A DNA stretch of 64,000 nt from Bacillus sp. FJAT-27225 (GCF_001685025.1 NZ_MAYU01000001.1:627971-691970), one strand, 5' to 3'. Numbered from the stretch's first letter, positions 1 through 8,615 are shown. Notes: a model not told the origin generated them from the sequence alone. A program made the numbers and translations.

Positions 1-2
1 AT

Positions 3-107
3 ATTCAAAATGAAATCTCGGCTTCCACATTCCGCGAGTTAATCCGGGAACTTGAAGCCAAAGGCGCCACTGCACCGGAATTAACCGGTGAAAAGCAATA
101 TAATTAA
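3..107 (+). CDS. 3' end of an unidentified protein-coding gene (partial)
   Basis: The window opens inside an open frame that runs to a TAA at 105-107. The visible last 34 residues are hydrophilic, with a helix-prone FRELIRELEAKG stretch and the C-terminus GEKQYN. A strong intrinsic terminator follows within 10 bases, which supports this being a true gene end rather than chance. The start lies outside the window. I do not recognise the family from so short a tail, and the neighbouring yppE runs on the other strand, so operon context does not help. Confidence 0.55.
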   Translation: MQNEISASTFRELIRELEAKGATAPELTGEKQYN

Positions 108-113
108 GACATG

Positions 114-136
114 ACCCGCCAAATGGCGGGTTTTTT
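114..136 (+). terminator. Intrinsic terminator of the partial left-edge gene
   Basis: A 7-bp stem ACCCGCC/GGCGGGT with an AAAT loop is followed by a run of T. It lies 6 bases after the stop codon of the partial gene. Confidence 0.85.
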
Positions 137-172
137 CTTAGTGTATTATTTCTTAGGCTGTATTCTAAGTAG

Positions 173-632
173 TAGTTGATTTCCGCTCCACAAAGGGAAG
201 CTCCTCGGAATAAACATCGCAGAGACATGCGAATTTTGCATGTCGCGAGGCGTTCTTTGCCTGTCACGAGGATGCTCTCTTTCCGCGGGGCAGGCGGTGA
301 GCTAGTCTTGCTTCAGCGCCTAGCCCCTCGAGGTCGCTTCGGTCCCTCAGGTGAAGTCAAAAACCGACTTCTCCTTCAGGCCCCCCACAAGAGTAAGCTC
401 CGGAAGCATAAGCATCGCACGAAGAAAAAGCTTTAGCTTTTTCGAGGAGCGCTTGTCGGGGCTGACCAAGGCGCTTACGCATTTCACACTCCTCGTCGCT
501 AAAGCGACTGCGGGGTCTCACCTGTCCCGCTTGTCCCGCAGGACGTTGAATAGTCTTCCTGAAAAAGCACCGCAGGAGAAAATGCGTTTTTTGCATTTTC
601 GAATGAGATCGCACCTTCCGCTCCAATCAACT
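173..632. repeat. Composite copy of an interspersed structured repeat
   Basis: This gene-free block begins with AGTTGATTTCCGCTCCAC and ends with CTTCCGCTCCAATCAACT, so its ends form an imperfect inverted repeat. Inside are hairpin arms such as AAAAAGC/GCTTTTT near 423-440, and several GC-rich CGAGGAG and CCGCAGGA modules. Related or partial copies occur at 10057-10150, 33131-33210, 36925-37064, 43900-43980, 44300-44376, 55895-55992, 58587-58837 and 61903-61938. The stretch 375-450 recurs inverted at 44300-44376. Short open frames across it are not supported by ribosome binding sites or conservation between copies. It looks like a fusion of two or more units. I know of no assigned function. 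Confidence 0.75.
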
Positions 633-699
633 GGTCTTTTATCCGAGCCCTCACTTCTTACAGTGAATTCCAAACATTTTAGACCGCCATTACCTTTAT

Positions 700-1062
700 T
701 TATGGTTTAAGCTTATCCAAAATGGTTTTTAGTGTATACTCAACCGTTCGGCATGAGTTTATAAACGTATAGCGGCTGGTTTTGACAAAGAAGGCCTGGA
801 TTGACAGCTTGTCAATATGTTCATGTGCGTTTTCGATCTGACGGATGGAGATTCCGTTCCTGGCAAGAAAAGATGACTCCCTCAAAGCAGCTTCCTTCCA
901 TTGGTCGTTTATTTCCTTTACTTTATCTGCGAAAGGTTTTATATCTGAATAAAAATCTCCATCGGCATTTTTCTCCCGAGTTAATTCAAATGTTTTCTGA
1001 AACTGCAGAGTATACTCCAACAGCCGTTCCGTCATTTTTTCCAAAGCTTTTAATGATTCCAT
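700..1062 (-). CDS. yppE: YppE-like DUF1798 protein
   Basis: A 120-residue, charged, mostly helical protein that I recognise as the YppE/DUF1798 type; its biochemical role is unknown. B. subtilis YppE is of nearly the same length and lies in the same neighbourhood (yppC, sspM, yppD, yppE). The start chosen is the ATG at 1062, giving MESLKALEKM, because it has a good TGGAGGACACT ribosome binding site. An upstream in-frame start at 1113 would run through a hairpin at 1083-1101 and is less likely. It is preceded by the YppD-like gene on the same strand. The family assignment is from memory of sequence and synteny. Confidence 0.8.
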   Translation of the reverse strand: MESLKALEKMTERLLEYTLQFQKTFELTREKNADGDFYSDIKPFADKVKEINDQWKEAALRESSFLARNGISIRQIENAHEHIDKLSIQAFFVKTSRYTFINSCRTVEYTLKTILDKLKP

Positions 1063-1072
1063 AGTGTCCTCC

Positions 1073-1101
1073 ATAAAAAGAAGCCATTTTTTAAAAATGG
1101 C
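1073..1101 (-). terminator. Hairpin between the YppD-like gene and yppE
   Basis: GCCATTTTT pairs with AAAAATGGC and is followed on the minus strand by TTCTTTTT. It sits between the stop of the upstream gene at 1121 and the yppE ribosome binding site. It could be a weak terminator or a processing hairpin; the stem is AT-rich. Confidence 0.5.
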
Positions 1102-1120
1102 TCCATACATCACTTTAAGT

Positions 1121-1387
1121 TTATCTGCCGCTCAGTCCAAGTTCAAGTTTCATGTTTAGAATGGAAGGAATCCCCCCAGCTGGCTGTACTTCCTCCCTGG
1201 CCTGCTTAGTTTCCATCAGATCCAGCTTTTCTTCGATTGCTTCAAGTTTAAAGACCCTCTCACTAATCAACTCCATTGATAAACCGGTAAAAGCGATTTC
1301 CATCTCAGCCTCTAATAATAGAAGCTGTTCATTAATACCGTTTAAACGCAACAATAGCTCTTCCCTTTCACTAACACGGCCTCTCAT
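1121..1387 (-). CDS. Small coiled-coil protein, positional counterpart of YppD
   Basis: Encodes 88 residues rich in Glu, Leu and Met with long leucine-spaced helices (for example EELLLRLNGINEQLLLLEAE), so a coiled coil over about residues 6-70 is likely. It starts at an ATG preceded by AAAAGGGG. It lies where B. subtilis has yppD, between sspM and yppE. The sequence itself does not tell me a function, and the name rests on position only. It may share a transcript with yppE, with a hairpin between the two. Confidence 0.65.
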   Translation of the reverse strand: MRGRVSEREELLLRLNGINEQLLLLEAEMEIAFTGLSMELISERVFKLEAIEEKLDLMETKQAREEVQPAGGIPSILNMKLELGLSGR

Positions 1388-1591
1388 ATTCGTTTCCCCT
1401 TTTTAAATGTATTTGTTACTCCTCTATTCTTCCTCGCCCGCCTGTTTCCTTCCTCAGTGACAAAACTAGAAGCTACGTGCCAAAAGTAGTGAAATTCGGC
1501 AGCTTTCCGATTGCTTTGCCACTATTGTTTCGACAAGTTCCCCGCATGAACACTTTCGTTTCGGGAACGATACAAATGGAGGTGTTTATCT

Positions 1592-1699
1592 ATGGCGAAA
1601 AAGGGTAATGAAAACAAGAAAAACCATAATGGCCAAGAACCTAAAAAGACAGGTTATGGGGATAAAAAGCTTGTTGGCGAAAACAGGCCTGCCGAATAA
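1592..1699 (+). CDS. sspM: Small acid-soluble spore protein SspM-like
   Basis: A 35-residue Lys/Asn-rich protein beginning MAKKGNENKKNHNG and ending DKKLVGENRPAE. The ending resembles B. subtilis SspM (DKKLGGPNRPST), and the gene occupies the same slot, between yppC and yppD. SspM is a minor small acid-soluble protein made in the forespore. A strong AAATGGAGGTG ribosome binding site lies 8 bases before the ATG, and an intrinsic terminator follows at 1783-1810. It is one of the few plus-strand genes in the window. It is short enough to be missed by length filters. Expression by the forespore sigma factor G would be expected but I could not define a convincing promoter. Confidence 0.75.
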   Translation: MAKKGNENKKNHNGQEPKKTGYGDKKLVGENRPAE

Positions 1700-1782
1700 T
1701 CGGGAATCCCTTAATGCGGGCTGGAAGGATGTCCGGTTTTTTAGTCAATGAGCCTGAAAAATCAGGGTTCGGCTGAGCACAA

Positions 1783-1810
1783 AGCAAGGGCATCCCCCTT
1801 GCTTTTTTTT
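1783..1810 (+). terminator. Intrinsic terminator of sspM
   Basis: A perfect 8-bp stem AGCAAGGG/CCCTTGCT with a 5-base loop runs into eight T residues. It lies between the convergent sspM and yppC genes and serves the plus strand. Confidence 0.85.
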
Positions 1811-1835
1811 CGTAACGATCATTTAACAGGACAGA

Positions 1836-2807
1836 TTAAAGCTTCCAATCCCCAGGAAAAAAATCCTTCTTTAGCTGTGCCATCAACCGGAGCTGGGAGC
1901 GCTTATGGAAGTACCAGTCAGTCAGGTGCGGATTATTTTTAAGCTTGATTGGCAAAAAAAGTTTATGAACAGGCGCCGCTTTCCTTAAGCTCCAGTCACG
2001 GTAAATATGGCGATTATGCTTTATCACCGGGAAGGTGGTTCGCAGAAATGGAGTATCACGCGGAATGGTTTGTTTGAAATACTGCTCAAAGTCATGCCTG
2101 GATCCGGTATGTACTGTGTTTTTGGCAAAATCATAGAAATGGGGGAATAGCCGCGGGTGAAACAGAATTTTTGCCAGTCTCCTTCCAAGATCAATCCGGT
2201 TCGCTACTTTTTTAAATCCTGATACACTCGCACCATATAATTCTCCACCGCATGTCGGGAATAAAACACAACTAAAATGAAGCCACTCCTGGAAATTAAA
2301 CTCGATTGATTGAAATACTTTGCTTTTATAAACGGGATGTTCAATGATTGGTTCCTGGATGACATTTTGTTCATTGATAATCAGGGCGGTTGTCAGCCTG
2401 TTTTTATCCTGCTTTTCCCAATAGATAGTCCATTCCTTTTGCATAAAGGAAGAGACCTTTAAATGTTTCAAAAGGTGAAACAACGGCTTATTTGTTTTCG
2501 TCGAATATGAATAGAGCATCAGCTGTGGAAAAGCATCATGGAAAATAAGCCAGTTTGCCCGCTCAAATGTTAAAAATAATTGCTTCCTCGTTTTGTCTGT
2601 AAGGAAGTGAGGGAAGATTGTGCCTTGAAGGTCACACATGTTGTACCCGCCATTTCTGGATACCATGCTTGCCAGGAAAGACCAAATAATGTCTGGATGT
2701 TTCTTGAAATAGTGAAAATAAGCATTCGTCCTGGTGATATTGTCCTTATTAAGCCTTGCTGTTTCACGCCAGATCTCATGAATGATTTCTTGTTCAGACA
2801 GCAGCAT
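1836..2807 (-). CDS. yppC: YppC-like DUF2515 protein
   Basis: A 323-residue protein recognised as the YppC/DUF2515 type, rich in aromatic and basic residues with no clear signal peptide or membrane segment. B. subtilis yppC is the divergent neighbour of recU, exactly as here (recU begins at 2935 on the other strand). The ATG at 2807 follows GGGAAG. No catalytic motif is evident to me and the family has no established function that I know. It is convergent with sspM. The assignment is by remembered family sequence plus synteny. Confidence 0.85.
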   Translation of the reverse strand: MLLSEQEIIHEIWRETARLNKDNITRTNAYFHYFKKHPDIIWSFLASMVSRNGGYNMCDLQGTIFPHFLTDKTRKQLFLTFERANWLIFHDAFPQLMLYSYSTKTNKPLFHLLKHLKVSSFMQKEWTIYWEKQDKNRLTTALIINEQNVIQEPIIEHPVYKSKVFQSIEFNFQEWLHFSCVLFPTCGGELYGASVSGFKKVANRIDLGRRLAKILFHPRLFPHFYDFAKNTVHTGSRHDFEQYFKQTIPRDTPFLRTTFPVIKHNRHIYRDWSLRKAAPVHKLFLPIKLKNNPHLTDWYFHKRSQLRLMAQLKKDFFPGDWKL

Positions 2808-2934
2808 GTTTTTCTTCCCTTTTTTAAAAATGGATTGATTTGGATATAGTTAGAATGGCTCCCCCAGGAATAATTTATACAGCAAAATTGAAGCTACTTT
2901 GGTATGATAAGTAATAGTCTGTGAGGTGCTTATC

Positions 2935-3552
2935 ATGTTCAATTATCCTAATGGGAAAAAATACACTGCCACTTCCCCCCTGCCCCAGCAGCTTGGGCGT
3001 CCAAGGCGAACAGTTGAATCCTATGGCAACCGGGGTATGACTCTCGAGGATGACTTGAATGAAACCAACCTGTATTATTTATCCCGAGGGATTGCAGTCA
3101 TTCATAAAAAACCTGTCCCGATCCAAATTGTCCAGGTAGACTATCCGAAAAGGAGCGCGGCCGTCATAAAGGAAGCCTATTTCAAACAAGCTTCCACTAC
3201 CGATTACAATGGAGTTTATAAAGGAAGATATATAGATTTTGAGGCTAAAGAAACACAAAACACCTCATCGTTTCCACTTAAAAATTTTCATGACCATCAA
3301 ATCCATCACATGGAGGCCGTCCTTAAACAAGGCGGAATCGCTTTTGTTATTTTGCGCTTTTCCAGTACGGATGAATATTTCTTACTGGATGCCGGGCCTT
3401 TGCTCAAATTTTGGGAGAGAATGGAGCTTGGCGGCCGAAAGTCGATTACCAAGAACGAAATCCTCGAAACAGGAATACCGATTCCATTTGGATTTCAGCC
3501 ACGAATTGATTATTTGAAAACTGTTGATGAACTCTACGATTTAAGTGAATAG
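2935..3552 (+). CDS. recU: Holliday junction resolvase RecU
   Basis: RecU cleaves Holliday junctions and modulates RecA during recombination repair and chromosome segregation in Firmicutes. The 205-residue product starts [10 protein letters not shown] and carries the hallmark [14 protein letters not shown] (about residues 32-45) and the nuclease core [36 protein letters not shown] and [10 protein letters not shown]. The acidic residues and lysine of the DFEAKE segment fit the metal-binding PD-(D/E)XK site. I chose the ATG at 2935 over the GTG at 2926 because it matches the B. subtilis N-terminus and has GAGGTG upstream. ponA begins 30 bases downstream, the classical recU-ponA pair linking DNA repair and wall synthesis genes. 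Confidence 0.97.
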   Translation: MFNYPNGKKYTATSPLPQQLGRPRRTVESYGNRGMTLEDDLNETNLYYLSRGIAVIHKKPVPIQIVQVDYPKRSAAVIKEAYFKQASTTDYNGVYKGRYIDFEAKETQNTSSFPLKNFHDHQIHHMEAVLKQGGIAFVILRFSSTDEYFLLDAGPLLKFWERMELGGRKSITKNEILETGIPIPFGFQPRIDYLKTVDELYDLSE

Positions 3553-3582
3553 ATTCGTATTGTACGAAAGGAAGGAATTTTT

Positions 3583-6378
3583 ATGGCAGGTACGTATAAA
3601 TCCAGGGAGGAAAAAAGGAAACAGCTGGAATCCCAGGGAAAAAAGAAACAAAAAAAACCGGCTCGCGGCGGGATGGTAAAAAAGATTTTTCTCATCCTAA
3701 TTGCCCTTGGCATAGTCGGGATGCTTTCAGGTGTAGCAACTTTTGCCTATCTTGTACAGGATGCACCTAAACTCGAAGAAAAGCTTCTTAGAGATCCAAT
3801 TCCTTCAAAACTCCTGGATAAGAATGGGGAAGTTTTTAGGGAAATCGGAACTGTCCGAAGAGAATATGTCGATTATAAAGATATTCCAAAGTTAGTTGAA
3901 GATGCATTTCTAGCCACTGAGGATGTCCGTTTTTATCAGCACCATGGTATTGATATTATCCGACTGGGCGGGGCTGTTATCGCCAACCTGACAAATGGTT
4001 TTGGTTCTGAGGGTGCTTCAACCATCACTCAGCAGGTTATAAAAAACTCCTTCTTTACGAACGAAAAAACCATTAAACGGAAGGTTCAGGAAGCCTGGCT
4101 TGCCTATCAGCTCGAGAGAAAGTATACAAAACAGCAAATCTTCGAAATGTATGTCAACAAAATCTTAATGGGCGGGGACATCCACGGGGTTTCAACAGCA
4201 GCCGAAGAGTATTTCGGTAAGAGCCTGGATGAACTGGAACTTCATGAAGCTGCTCTGCTTGCAGGGCTGCCGCAAAGCCCAAACAGGTATAATCCGTTTG
4301 AGCACCCTGACAGAGCAGAGAAAAGAAGAAACATTGTTCTTTCACTTATGAATCAGCATGGATTTATTGATGAACAGACAATGAAGGAAGCACAATCGAT
4401 TCCGGTTGAGAAGAGCCTTGTACCAGAGGAAAAACGCAAAAAGAAGGAAAAGCCTTATGAGTCATTCGTTGATGCGGTTATAGATGAAGTAAAGAAAGCT
4501 GGAGATTTTGACATCTATTCCGATGGCCTGACCATTCATACAACACTGGACCCGGACGCACAAAAATATGTTGATCAGATGATGTTTACAAATGACATTG
4601 TTCAGTTCCCTGACGACAAATTCCAAGCCGGCATTGTAATGCTAGATACAAAGACTGGTGAAATCCGGGCGATTGGCGGAAACCGGAATAAAGAAATTCA
4701 GCGTGGCTATAACTTTGCGACAGATATTAGGAGGCAGCCAGGCTCAACCATTAAACCTATCCTTGACTATGGTCCGGCAATTGAACATCTCCAATGGGGT
4801 ACCTACCATATGATGGAGGATAAACCGACCAAATACTCGAGCGGTGTTGAATTTGGGAACTGGAATGATAAATATGATGGATGGATGACAATCCGCACGG
4901 CACTTGCCAAGTCCAAAAACACGATTGCCGTCCAAGCTCTTCAGGAGGTTGGTACCGACCGGGCGATGGATTTTGCCATTAAGCTCGGGATTCCATTAAA
5001 GGAAATTTATGAATCGTATGCTCTAGGCGGATTCGGCGACAAAACGGTCGGGGTCTCCCCTATGCAGCTTGCTGGCGCTTATAGCGCATTTGGCAATAAC
5101 GGTTATTATACGAAGCCTCATGCGGTTACGAAAATTGAACTTCGTGATAAAACAGAAATTGATACTGCTCCTGAATCAAAGGCTGTCATGAAGGACTATA
5201 CAGCATTTATGATTTCAGATATGCTCAAAAGCGTCCTGACTAGCGGCACAGGGACTGGGGCCCATATTCCTGGCCTTCCAGCAGCAGGTAAAACAGGAAC
5301 AACCAACTATACGGAAGATGAATTGCGTAAACTTAAAGTAAGAAAAAGCGCAGTACCTGACGCCTGGTTCGCTGGCTATACAACCAACTATACAATTGCA
5401 GTCTGGACTGGGTATGAAAGCAGGATGACACCAATCATGCCTGGAAAAGATCAGCAAATTGCCAAAGAACTATATAAAAATTTGATGAAGCATGTTTCGG
5501 ATGGAATAGAAACACCTGATTTCAAAATGCCTAAATCTGTTGAACGCGTCAGGATTGAAAAAGGTTCTGTTCCTGCAAAATTGGCTAGTGATTATACTCC
5601 GGACAGCATGGTGTTAAACGAATATGCCGTTAAAGGGAAAAAGCCTAAGCAAGTATCCCAAAAGTATGAAAAGCCTGATGCACCTACAGGGTTGAATGCA
5701 AGCTATAACAAAGAGAACAATTCAATCTCATTAACCTGGAACCATAAGGAAAAAGAGAATATTAGCTTTACTATTGCTGTGACCAAGGACGGAACCAATG
5801 TCCATTCCAACACAACGACGAATACTTCGTATGATGTGCCTAATATTACATCCGGCGGAACCTATACAGTCACTGTAACTGCTGTTAAGGATGGAACCAG
5901 CAGCAATCCGGCTACCACAACGGTTGCCGTTGAAAACGAAACTCCACCTCCAAGCAACGAAAACGGAGGTAACAACGGCGGCGGCAACGGGAATGGAAAT
6001 GGTAACGGAAACGGAAATGGAAATGGAAATGGAAATGGTAACGGGAATGGCAACGGCGATGACGATGATGGGGAAGATGATGGCAATGGTGATGGCGACG
6101 GTGATGGTGATACCGGCGGAACTGGTGGTACCGGTGGAACCGGAGGAACTGGTGGTACCGGTGGAACTGGTGGTACCGGTGGAACTGGTGGTACCGGCGG
6201 AACGGGTGGTACCGGTGGAACCGGTGGTACTGGCGGAACCGGTGGTGGTACCGGTGGTACTGGCGAAACCGGCGGTGGTACCGGTGGAACTGGCGGAACC
6301 GGTGGAACTGGCGGAACCGGTGGAACTGGTGGTACCGGCGGAACTGGCGGCGGAAGCAGCACCGGCCGTGGCAATTAA
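3583..6378 (+). CDS. ponA: Class A penicillin-binding protein 1A/1B with repetitive C-terminal tail
   Basis: A bifunctional peptidoglycan synthase. The 931-residue protein has a basic cytoplasmic N-terminus, one membrane segment (about 35-58), a glycosyltransferase-51 domain with EDVRFYQHHG (catalytic Glu near 113) and GASTITQQVIKN, and a transpeptidase with STIK (Ser near 388), SKN (near 444) and KTGT (near 570). A fibronectin type III-like domain follows at about 697-782. Residues from about 795 to the end are low complexity: Asn/Gly repeats, an Asp-rich patch, then a long Gly-Gly-Thr repeat. B. subtilis PonA also ends in a Gly/Asn-rich tail, but the Thr-Gly-Gly array here is prominent. It is cotranscribed after recU and ends in a terminator shared with ypoC. 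Confidence 0.97.
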   Translation: MAGTYKSREEKRKQLESQGKKKQKKPARGGMVKKIFLILIALGIVGMLSGVATFAYLVQDAPKLEEKLLRDPIPSKLLDKNGEVFREIGTVRREYVDYKDIPKLVEDAFLATEDVRFYQHHGIDIIRLGGAVIANLTNGFGSEGASTITQQVIKNSFFTNEKTIKRKVQEAWLAYQLERKYTKQQIFEMYVNKILMGGDIHGVSTAAEEYFGKSLDELELHEAALLAGLPQSPNRYNPFEHPDRAEKRRNIVLSLMNQHGFIDEQTMKEAQSIPVEKSLVPEEKRKKKEKPYESFVDAVIDEVKKAGDFDIYSDGLTIHTTLDPDAQKYVDQMMFTNDIVQFPDDKFQAGIVMLDTKTGEIRAIGGNRNKEIQRGYNFATDIRRQPGSTIKPILDYGPAIEHLQWGTYHMMEDKPTKYSSGVEFGNWNDKYDGWMTIRTALAKSKNTIAVQALQEVGTDRAMDFAIKLGIPLKEIYESYALGGFGDKTVGVSPMQLAGAYSAFGNNGYYTKPHAVTKIELRDKTEIDTAPESKAVMKDYTAFMISDMLKSVLTSGTGTGAHIPGLPAAGKTGTTNYTEDELRKLKVRKSAVPDAWFAGYTTNYTIAVWTGYESRMTPIMPGKDQQIAKELYKNLMKHVSDGIETPDFKMPKSVERVRIEKGSVPAKLASDYTPDSMVLNEYAVKGKKPKQVSQKYEKPDAPTGLNASYNKENNSISLTWNHKEKENISFTIAVTKDGTNVHSNTTTNTSYDVPNITSGGTYTVTVTAVKDGTSSNPATTTVAVENETPPPSNENGGNNGGGNGNGNGNGNGNGNGNGNGNGNGNGDDDDGEDDGNGDGDGDGDTGGTGGTGGTGGTGGTGGTGGTGGTGGTGGTGGTGGTGGTGGTGGGTGGTGETGGGTGGTGGTGGTGGTGGTGGTGGTGGGSSTGRGN
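5966..6358 (+). repeat. Coding microsatellite in the ponA tail
   Basis: The 3' part of ponA is built from short DNA repeats: GGNAAY units (Gly-Asn) at 5970-6057, GAYGAY/GGTGAT units to about 6110, then GGNGGNACN units of about 9 bases (Gly-Gly-Thr) to about 6350. The near-exact DNA repetition, alternating ACC and ACT codons, is the kind prone to slippage and length change between strains. It also produces long spurious antisense open frames that should not be annotated. Confidence 0.9.
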
Positions 6379-6404
6379 CAATCATTAAAAAATCTAATAC
6401 AAAT

Positions 6405-6440
6405 GAAAGGGAGTACCACTAGCTGGTACTCCCTTTCTTT
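6405..6440. terminator. Shared convergent terminator of ponA and ypoC
   Basis: A 14-bp perfect stem GAAAGGGAGTACCA/TGGTACTCCCTTTC with a 5-base loop is followed by TTT on the plus strand. The ypoC stop codon (6419-6421) lies inside the loop, so the last ypoC codons form the right arm. It is positioned to end both convergent transcripts. Confidence 0.8.
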
Positions 6441-6895
6441 ATAGCCAGGCTCTTCATGAAGTGCTTCTTTTGTTCATCCAAGAGCTGATTCAATTGTATA
6501 TAAGAATGAAAGAGCTCCGGCCTCTGGAACAGAAATTCTATACGCTCCTTGCAATTTATAGGCCTTATTGCCAAGTCTTCCACTTGGTCAAGCTTTGTTA
6601 ATAGTACAGGTTTACTATTGCCCCAGTATAGGCATTTCAATAGAATCGAAAGACCTGCCTTCATACTCTCCCTAATCATAGGTTTGTTTCTTTCCTTAAA
6701 GGCCAGTTCAATAGATTCTCTGGTTTGAGGCCATTGCTCCACTAGGCTTATAACCGAAGTTTTGGATTCATGCCAGGGCCTTTCCCCTTCTTTCCCGCAA
6801 TAGAAAGTGGCTTCTTCCGGAAAATATAGTACCGCTTTACCTTCAAAAAAAGGGTGATCAAGCTCATTGGGAATGCAGCGATTATCCTTGCGCAT
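6419..6895 (-). CDS. ypoC: YpoC-like protein
   Basis: A 158-residue soluble protein of unknown function, assigned as YpoC because it directly follows nth as in B. subtilis. It starts MRKDNRCIPN at 6895 inside the 3' end of nth (14-base overlap), with a GGGAAG ribosome binding site in the nth coding sequence, so the two are probably translationally coupled. I see no catalytic motif, signal peptide or membrane segment. The C-terminal codons are part of the terminator hairpin shared with ponA. Confidence 0.8.
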   Translation of the reverse strand: MRKDNRCIPNELDHPFFEGKAVLYFPEEATFYCGKEGERPWHESKTSVISLVEQWPQTRESIELAFKERNKPMIRESMKAGLSILLKCLYWGNSKPVLLTKLDQVEDLAIRPINCKERIEFLFQRPELFHSYIQLNQLLDEQKKHFMKSLAIKKGSTS

Positions 6896-7547
6896 GCAGG
6901 AGCTTCCCTTTCATTCGTTTTTGGCCTTCCCTGCAAACTTCCAGCAATGGGCAAGTTGGGCACTGAGGATTTTGCGCTTTGCAATGATAACGGCCAAAAA
7001 AGATCATCCGATGGTGAGTAATCGACCATTCCTCCATCGGTACCTTCTTCAAAAGTGTTTTTTCAACTTCAAGAACGGAGTCTTTCCATCTGCAAATACC
7101 AAGGCGTTTACTGACCCTCTCTACATGGGTATCGACAGCAATGGCGGGCACACCAAACGCAACAGAAACGACGACATTAGCGGTTTTCCGGCCAACCCCT
7201 GGCAGTTTTGTCAGTTCATCCCTGTCCATTGGCACCTTTCCGCCATACTCCTCAAGAATCATCTTGCTTAGCTTTTGGATATTTTTTGCTTTATTTCGAA
7301 ATAAACCTATTGATCGGATGTCGTTCTCAAGCTCTTCCAAAGGAACACTTACATAATCCTCGGGAGTGTTGTACTTTTTAAAAAGCGATTCAGTTACTTT
7401 ATTGACAAGCACGTCGGTGCACTGGGCGGATAATGCGACAGCAATGACAAGCTCAAAAGGATTTGAATGATTCAATTCACAATGGGCATCAGGAAACATC
7501 TTGCCCATTTCATCCAGACAGAACCTGATTTGCGATTTATTCAGCAT
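6882..7547 (-). CDS. nth: Endonuclease III
   Basis: A DNA glycosylase/AP lyase that removes oxidised pyrimidines in base excision repair. The 221-residue product has the helix-hairpin-helix LPGVGRKTAN (115-124) with catalytic Lys121, the catalytic Asp139 in VDTHVERV, and the iron-sulfur loop C-X6-C-X2-C-X5-C at Cys189, 196, 199 and 205. The ATG at 7547 follows TAGGTGAC. It is downstream of dnaD but a terminator at 7670-7700 separates them, so nth-ypoC may have its own transcription start. Confidence 0.97.
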   Translation of the reverse strand: MLNKSQIRFCLDEMGKMFPDAHCELNHSNPFELVIAVALSAQCTDVLVNKVTESLFKKYNTPEDYVSVPLEELENDIRSIGLFRNKAKNIQKLSKMILEEYGGKVPMDRDELTKLPGVGRKTANVVVSVAFGVPAIAVDTHVERVSKRLGICRWKDSVLEVEKTLLKKVPMEEWSITHHRMIFFGRYHCKAQNPQCPTCPLLEVCREGQKRMKGKLLHAQG

Positions 7548-7669
7548 GATTTGTCACCTACTTTCAAGCAAATTCTCGGTGCCTAATAGCACATATTCAA
7601 CGAAACAGTATGTCCAAGTTAAGAGGCTTGAAACTCAGCACATGAGGTGGAGTTTATCAAGAAGGACGA

Positions 7670-7700
7670 AATAAAAACGAGAGAACCCTTCCTCTCGTTT
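7670..7700 (-). terminator. Intrinsic terminator after dnaD
   Basis: On the minus strand AACGAGAG pairs with CTCTCGTT across an 8-base loop and runs into TTTATTT. It lies just after the dnaD stop at 7713. Confidence 0.8.
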
Positions 7701-7712
7701 CCCACTATCTTA

Positions 7713-8417
7713 TTACTGTTCCAGCCAATTGTAAAATGGTACAGCTGTAACCGGGGGTGCCTGCCGCTGCTGAGGGACAGTCCTCGCCTGCTGGCGCTGA
7801 CGGAATTTGATACTCTGGTTTTTGGCTTGTTCGATTGTTTTAATGCCGTTCTTTTTCCATTCGAAAAGAATTCTGTCAATATACCTGAAATTCAGCTTTC
7901 CGGACATGACTGCTTCCCGAAGTGCAGCTTTTATGATTTGTGGTTCATGCTTGTCATCATCTACCCACATTGCCAATGTCTCACATTCAAACGGAGATAG
8001 CGGCCTGCCAAATTCTTTTTCAAAAATCGTATACAAGTCCTGCTCTTCCGTTTTCCTGTCCCGTTCCTTTTCGGCTTTTTCATTGAGCAGGAATTGATCA
8101 ATAAGCTTTTGCCATAATGGATCAAGTAAATATTTTTCATAACGAATGCCGTCTGAATTATGTTCTTCGATGATATCTATGTAGCCCCGTTGAATCAATT
8201 TTCTTAGTGTATCAGTGCACTGGGTAACGGTAAGAGTCATCTGAGAGGAAAGCTGTTCCGGTGTAGGAAATTCATTGCCTTTTTGGGCATGATTTAAGAT
8301 GTTAAGTAAAAGGACGAGTTCGTATTCATTCAAATTCATGTTTTTGTATTCAGAAAACAGCAAGGAAGGTATGGTCAAATTCCCTTCGTGCATCCATGCA
8401 AGGATACTAGACTTCAT
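7713..8417 (-). CDS. dnaD: DNA replication initiation protein DnaD
   Basis: DnaD helps load the replicative helicase at oriC and at restart sites with DnaB and DnaI. The 234-residue product has an N-terminal winged-helix oligomerisation domain (about 1-95) and the C-terminal DnaB/DnaD domain with the conserved segment FEKEFGRPLSPFECETLAMWVDDD and RYIDRILFEWKKNGIKT. I chose the ATG at 8417 (MKSSILAWMHEG), which has GGGAGGTGTC upstream and matches the B. subtilis length of 232; an upstream extension to 8471 has no support. The last 25 residues are Gln/Pro-rich. asnS lies upstream in the same orientation. Confidence 0.95.
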   Translation of the reverse strand: MKSSILAWMHEGNLTIPSLLFSEYKNMNLNEYELVLLLNILNHAQKGNEFPTPEQLSSQMTLTVTQCTDTLRKLIQRGYIDIIEEHNSDGIRYEKYLLDPLWQKLIDQFLLNEKAEKERDRKTEEQDLYTIFEKEFGRPLSPFECETLAMWVDDDKHEPQIIKAALREAVMSGKLNFRYIDRILFEWKKNGIKTIEQAKNQSIKFRQRQQARTVPQQRQAPPVTAVPFYNWLEQ

Positions 8418-8533
8418 ATTTCGACACCTCCCTTTCAGTATAACATGAATCATAGGGACACAGGCAAACAAATGATAAAGGGATAATTTTACATTATATA
8501 GGCGAATAAAGGCGAAATAATAGGGGTTTTATT

Positions 8534-8566
8534 GAAAAACCTGCCAAAACTGGAGTCCTGGCAGGT
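8534..8566 (-). terminator. Intrinsic terminator of asnS
   Basis: On the minus strand ACCTGCCA pairs with TGGCAGGT and is followed by TTTTTCAAT. It lies 50 bases after the asnS stop. Confidence 0.85.
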
Positions 8567-8615
8567 AATCCGATAATCGTTTTTTAAAGAAACGTCTTTC
8601 GACAAAAACCGAGGC

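Noticed and set aside
176-710. Overlapping short open frames in the 173-632 block
   Set aside because: The DNA is a repeat whose copies do not keep any of these frames, and no ribosome binding site precedes them.
5731-6388. Several long open frames on both strands over the ponA tail (up to 216 residues, Pro- or Val-rich)
   Set aside because: They are shadows of the 9-base coding repeat in ponA; no ribosome binding sites and purely repetitive translations.
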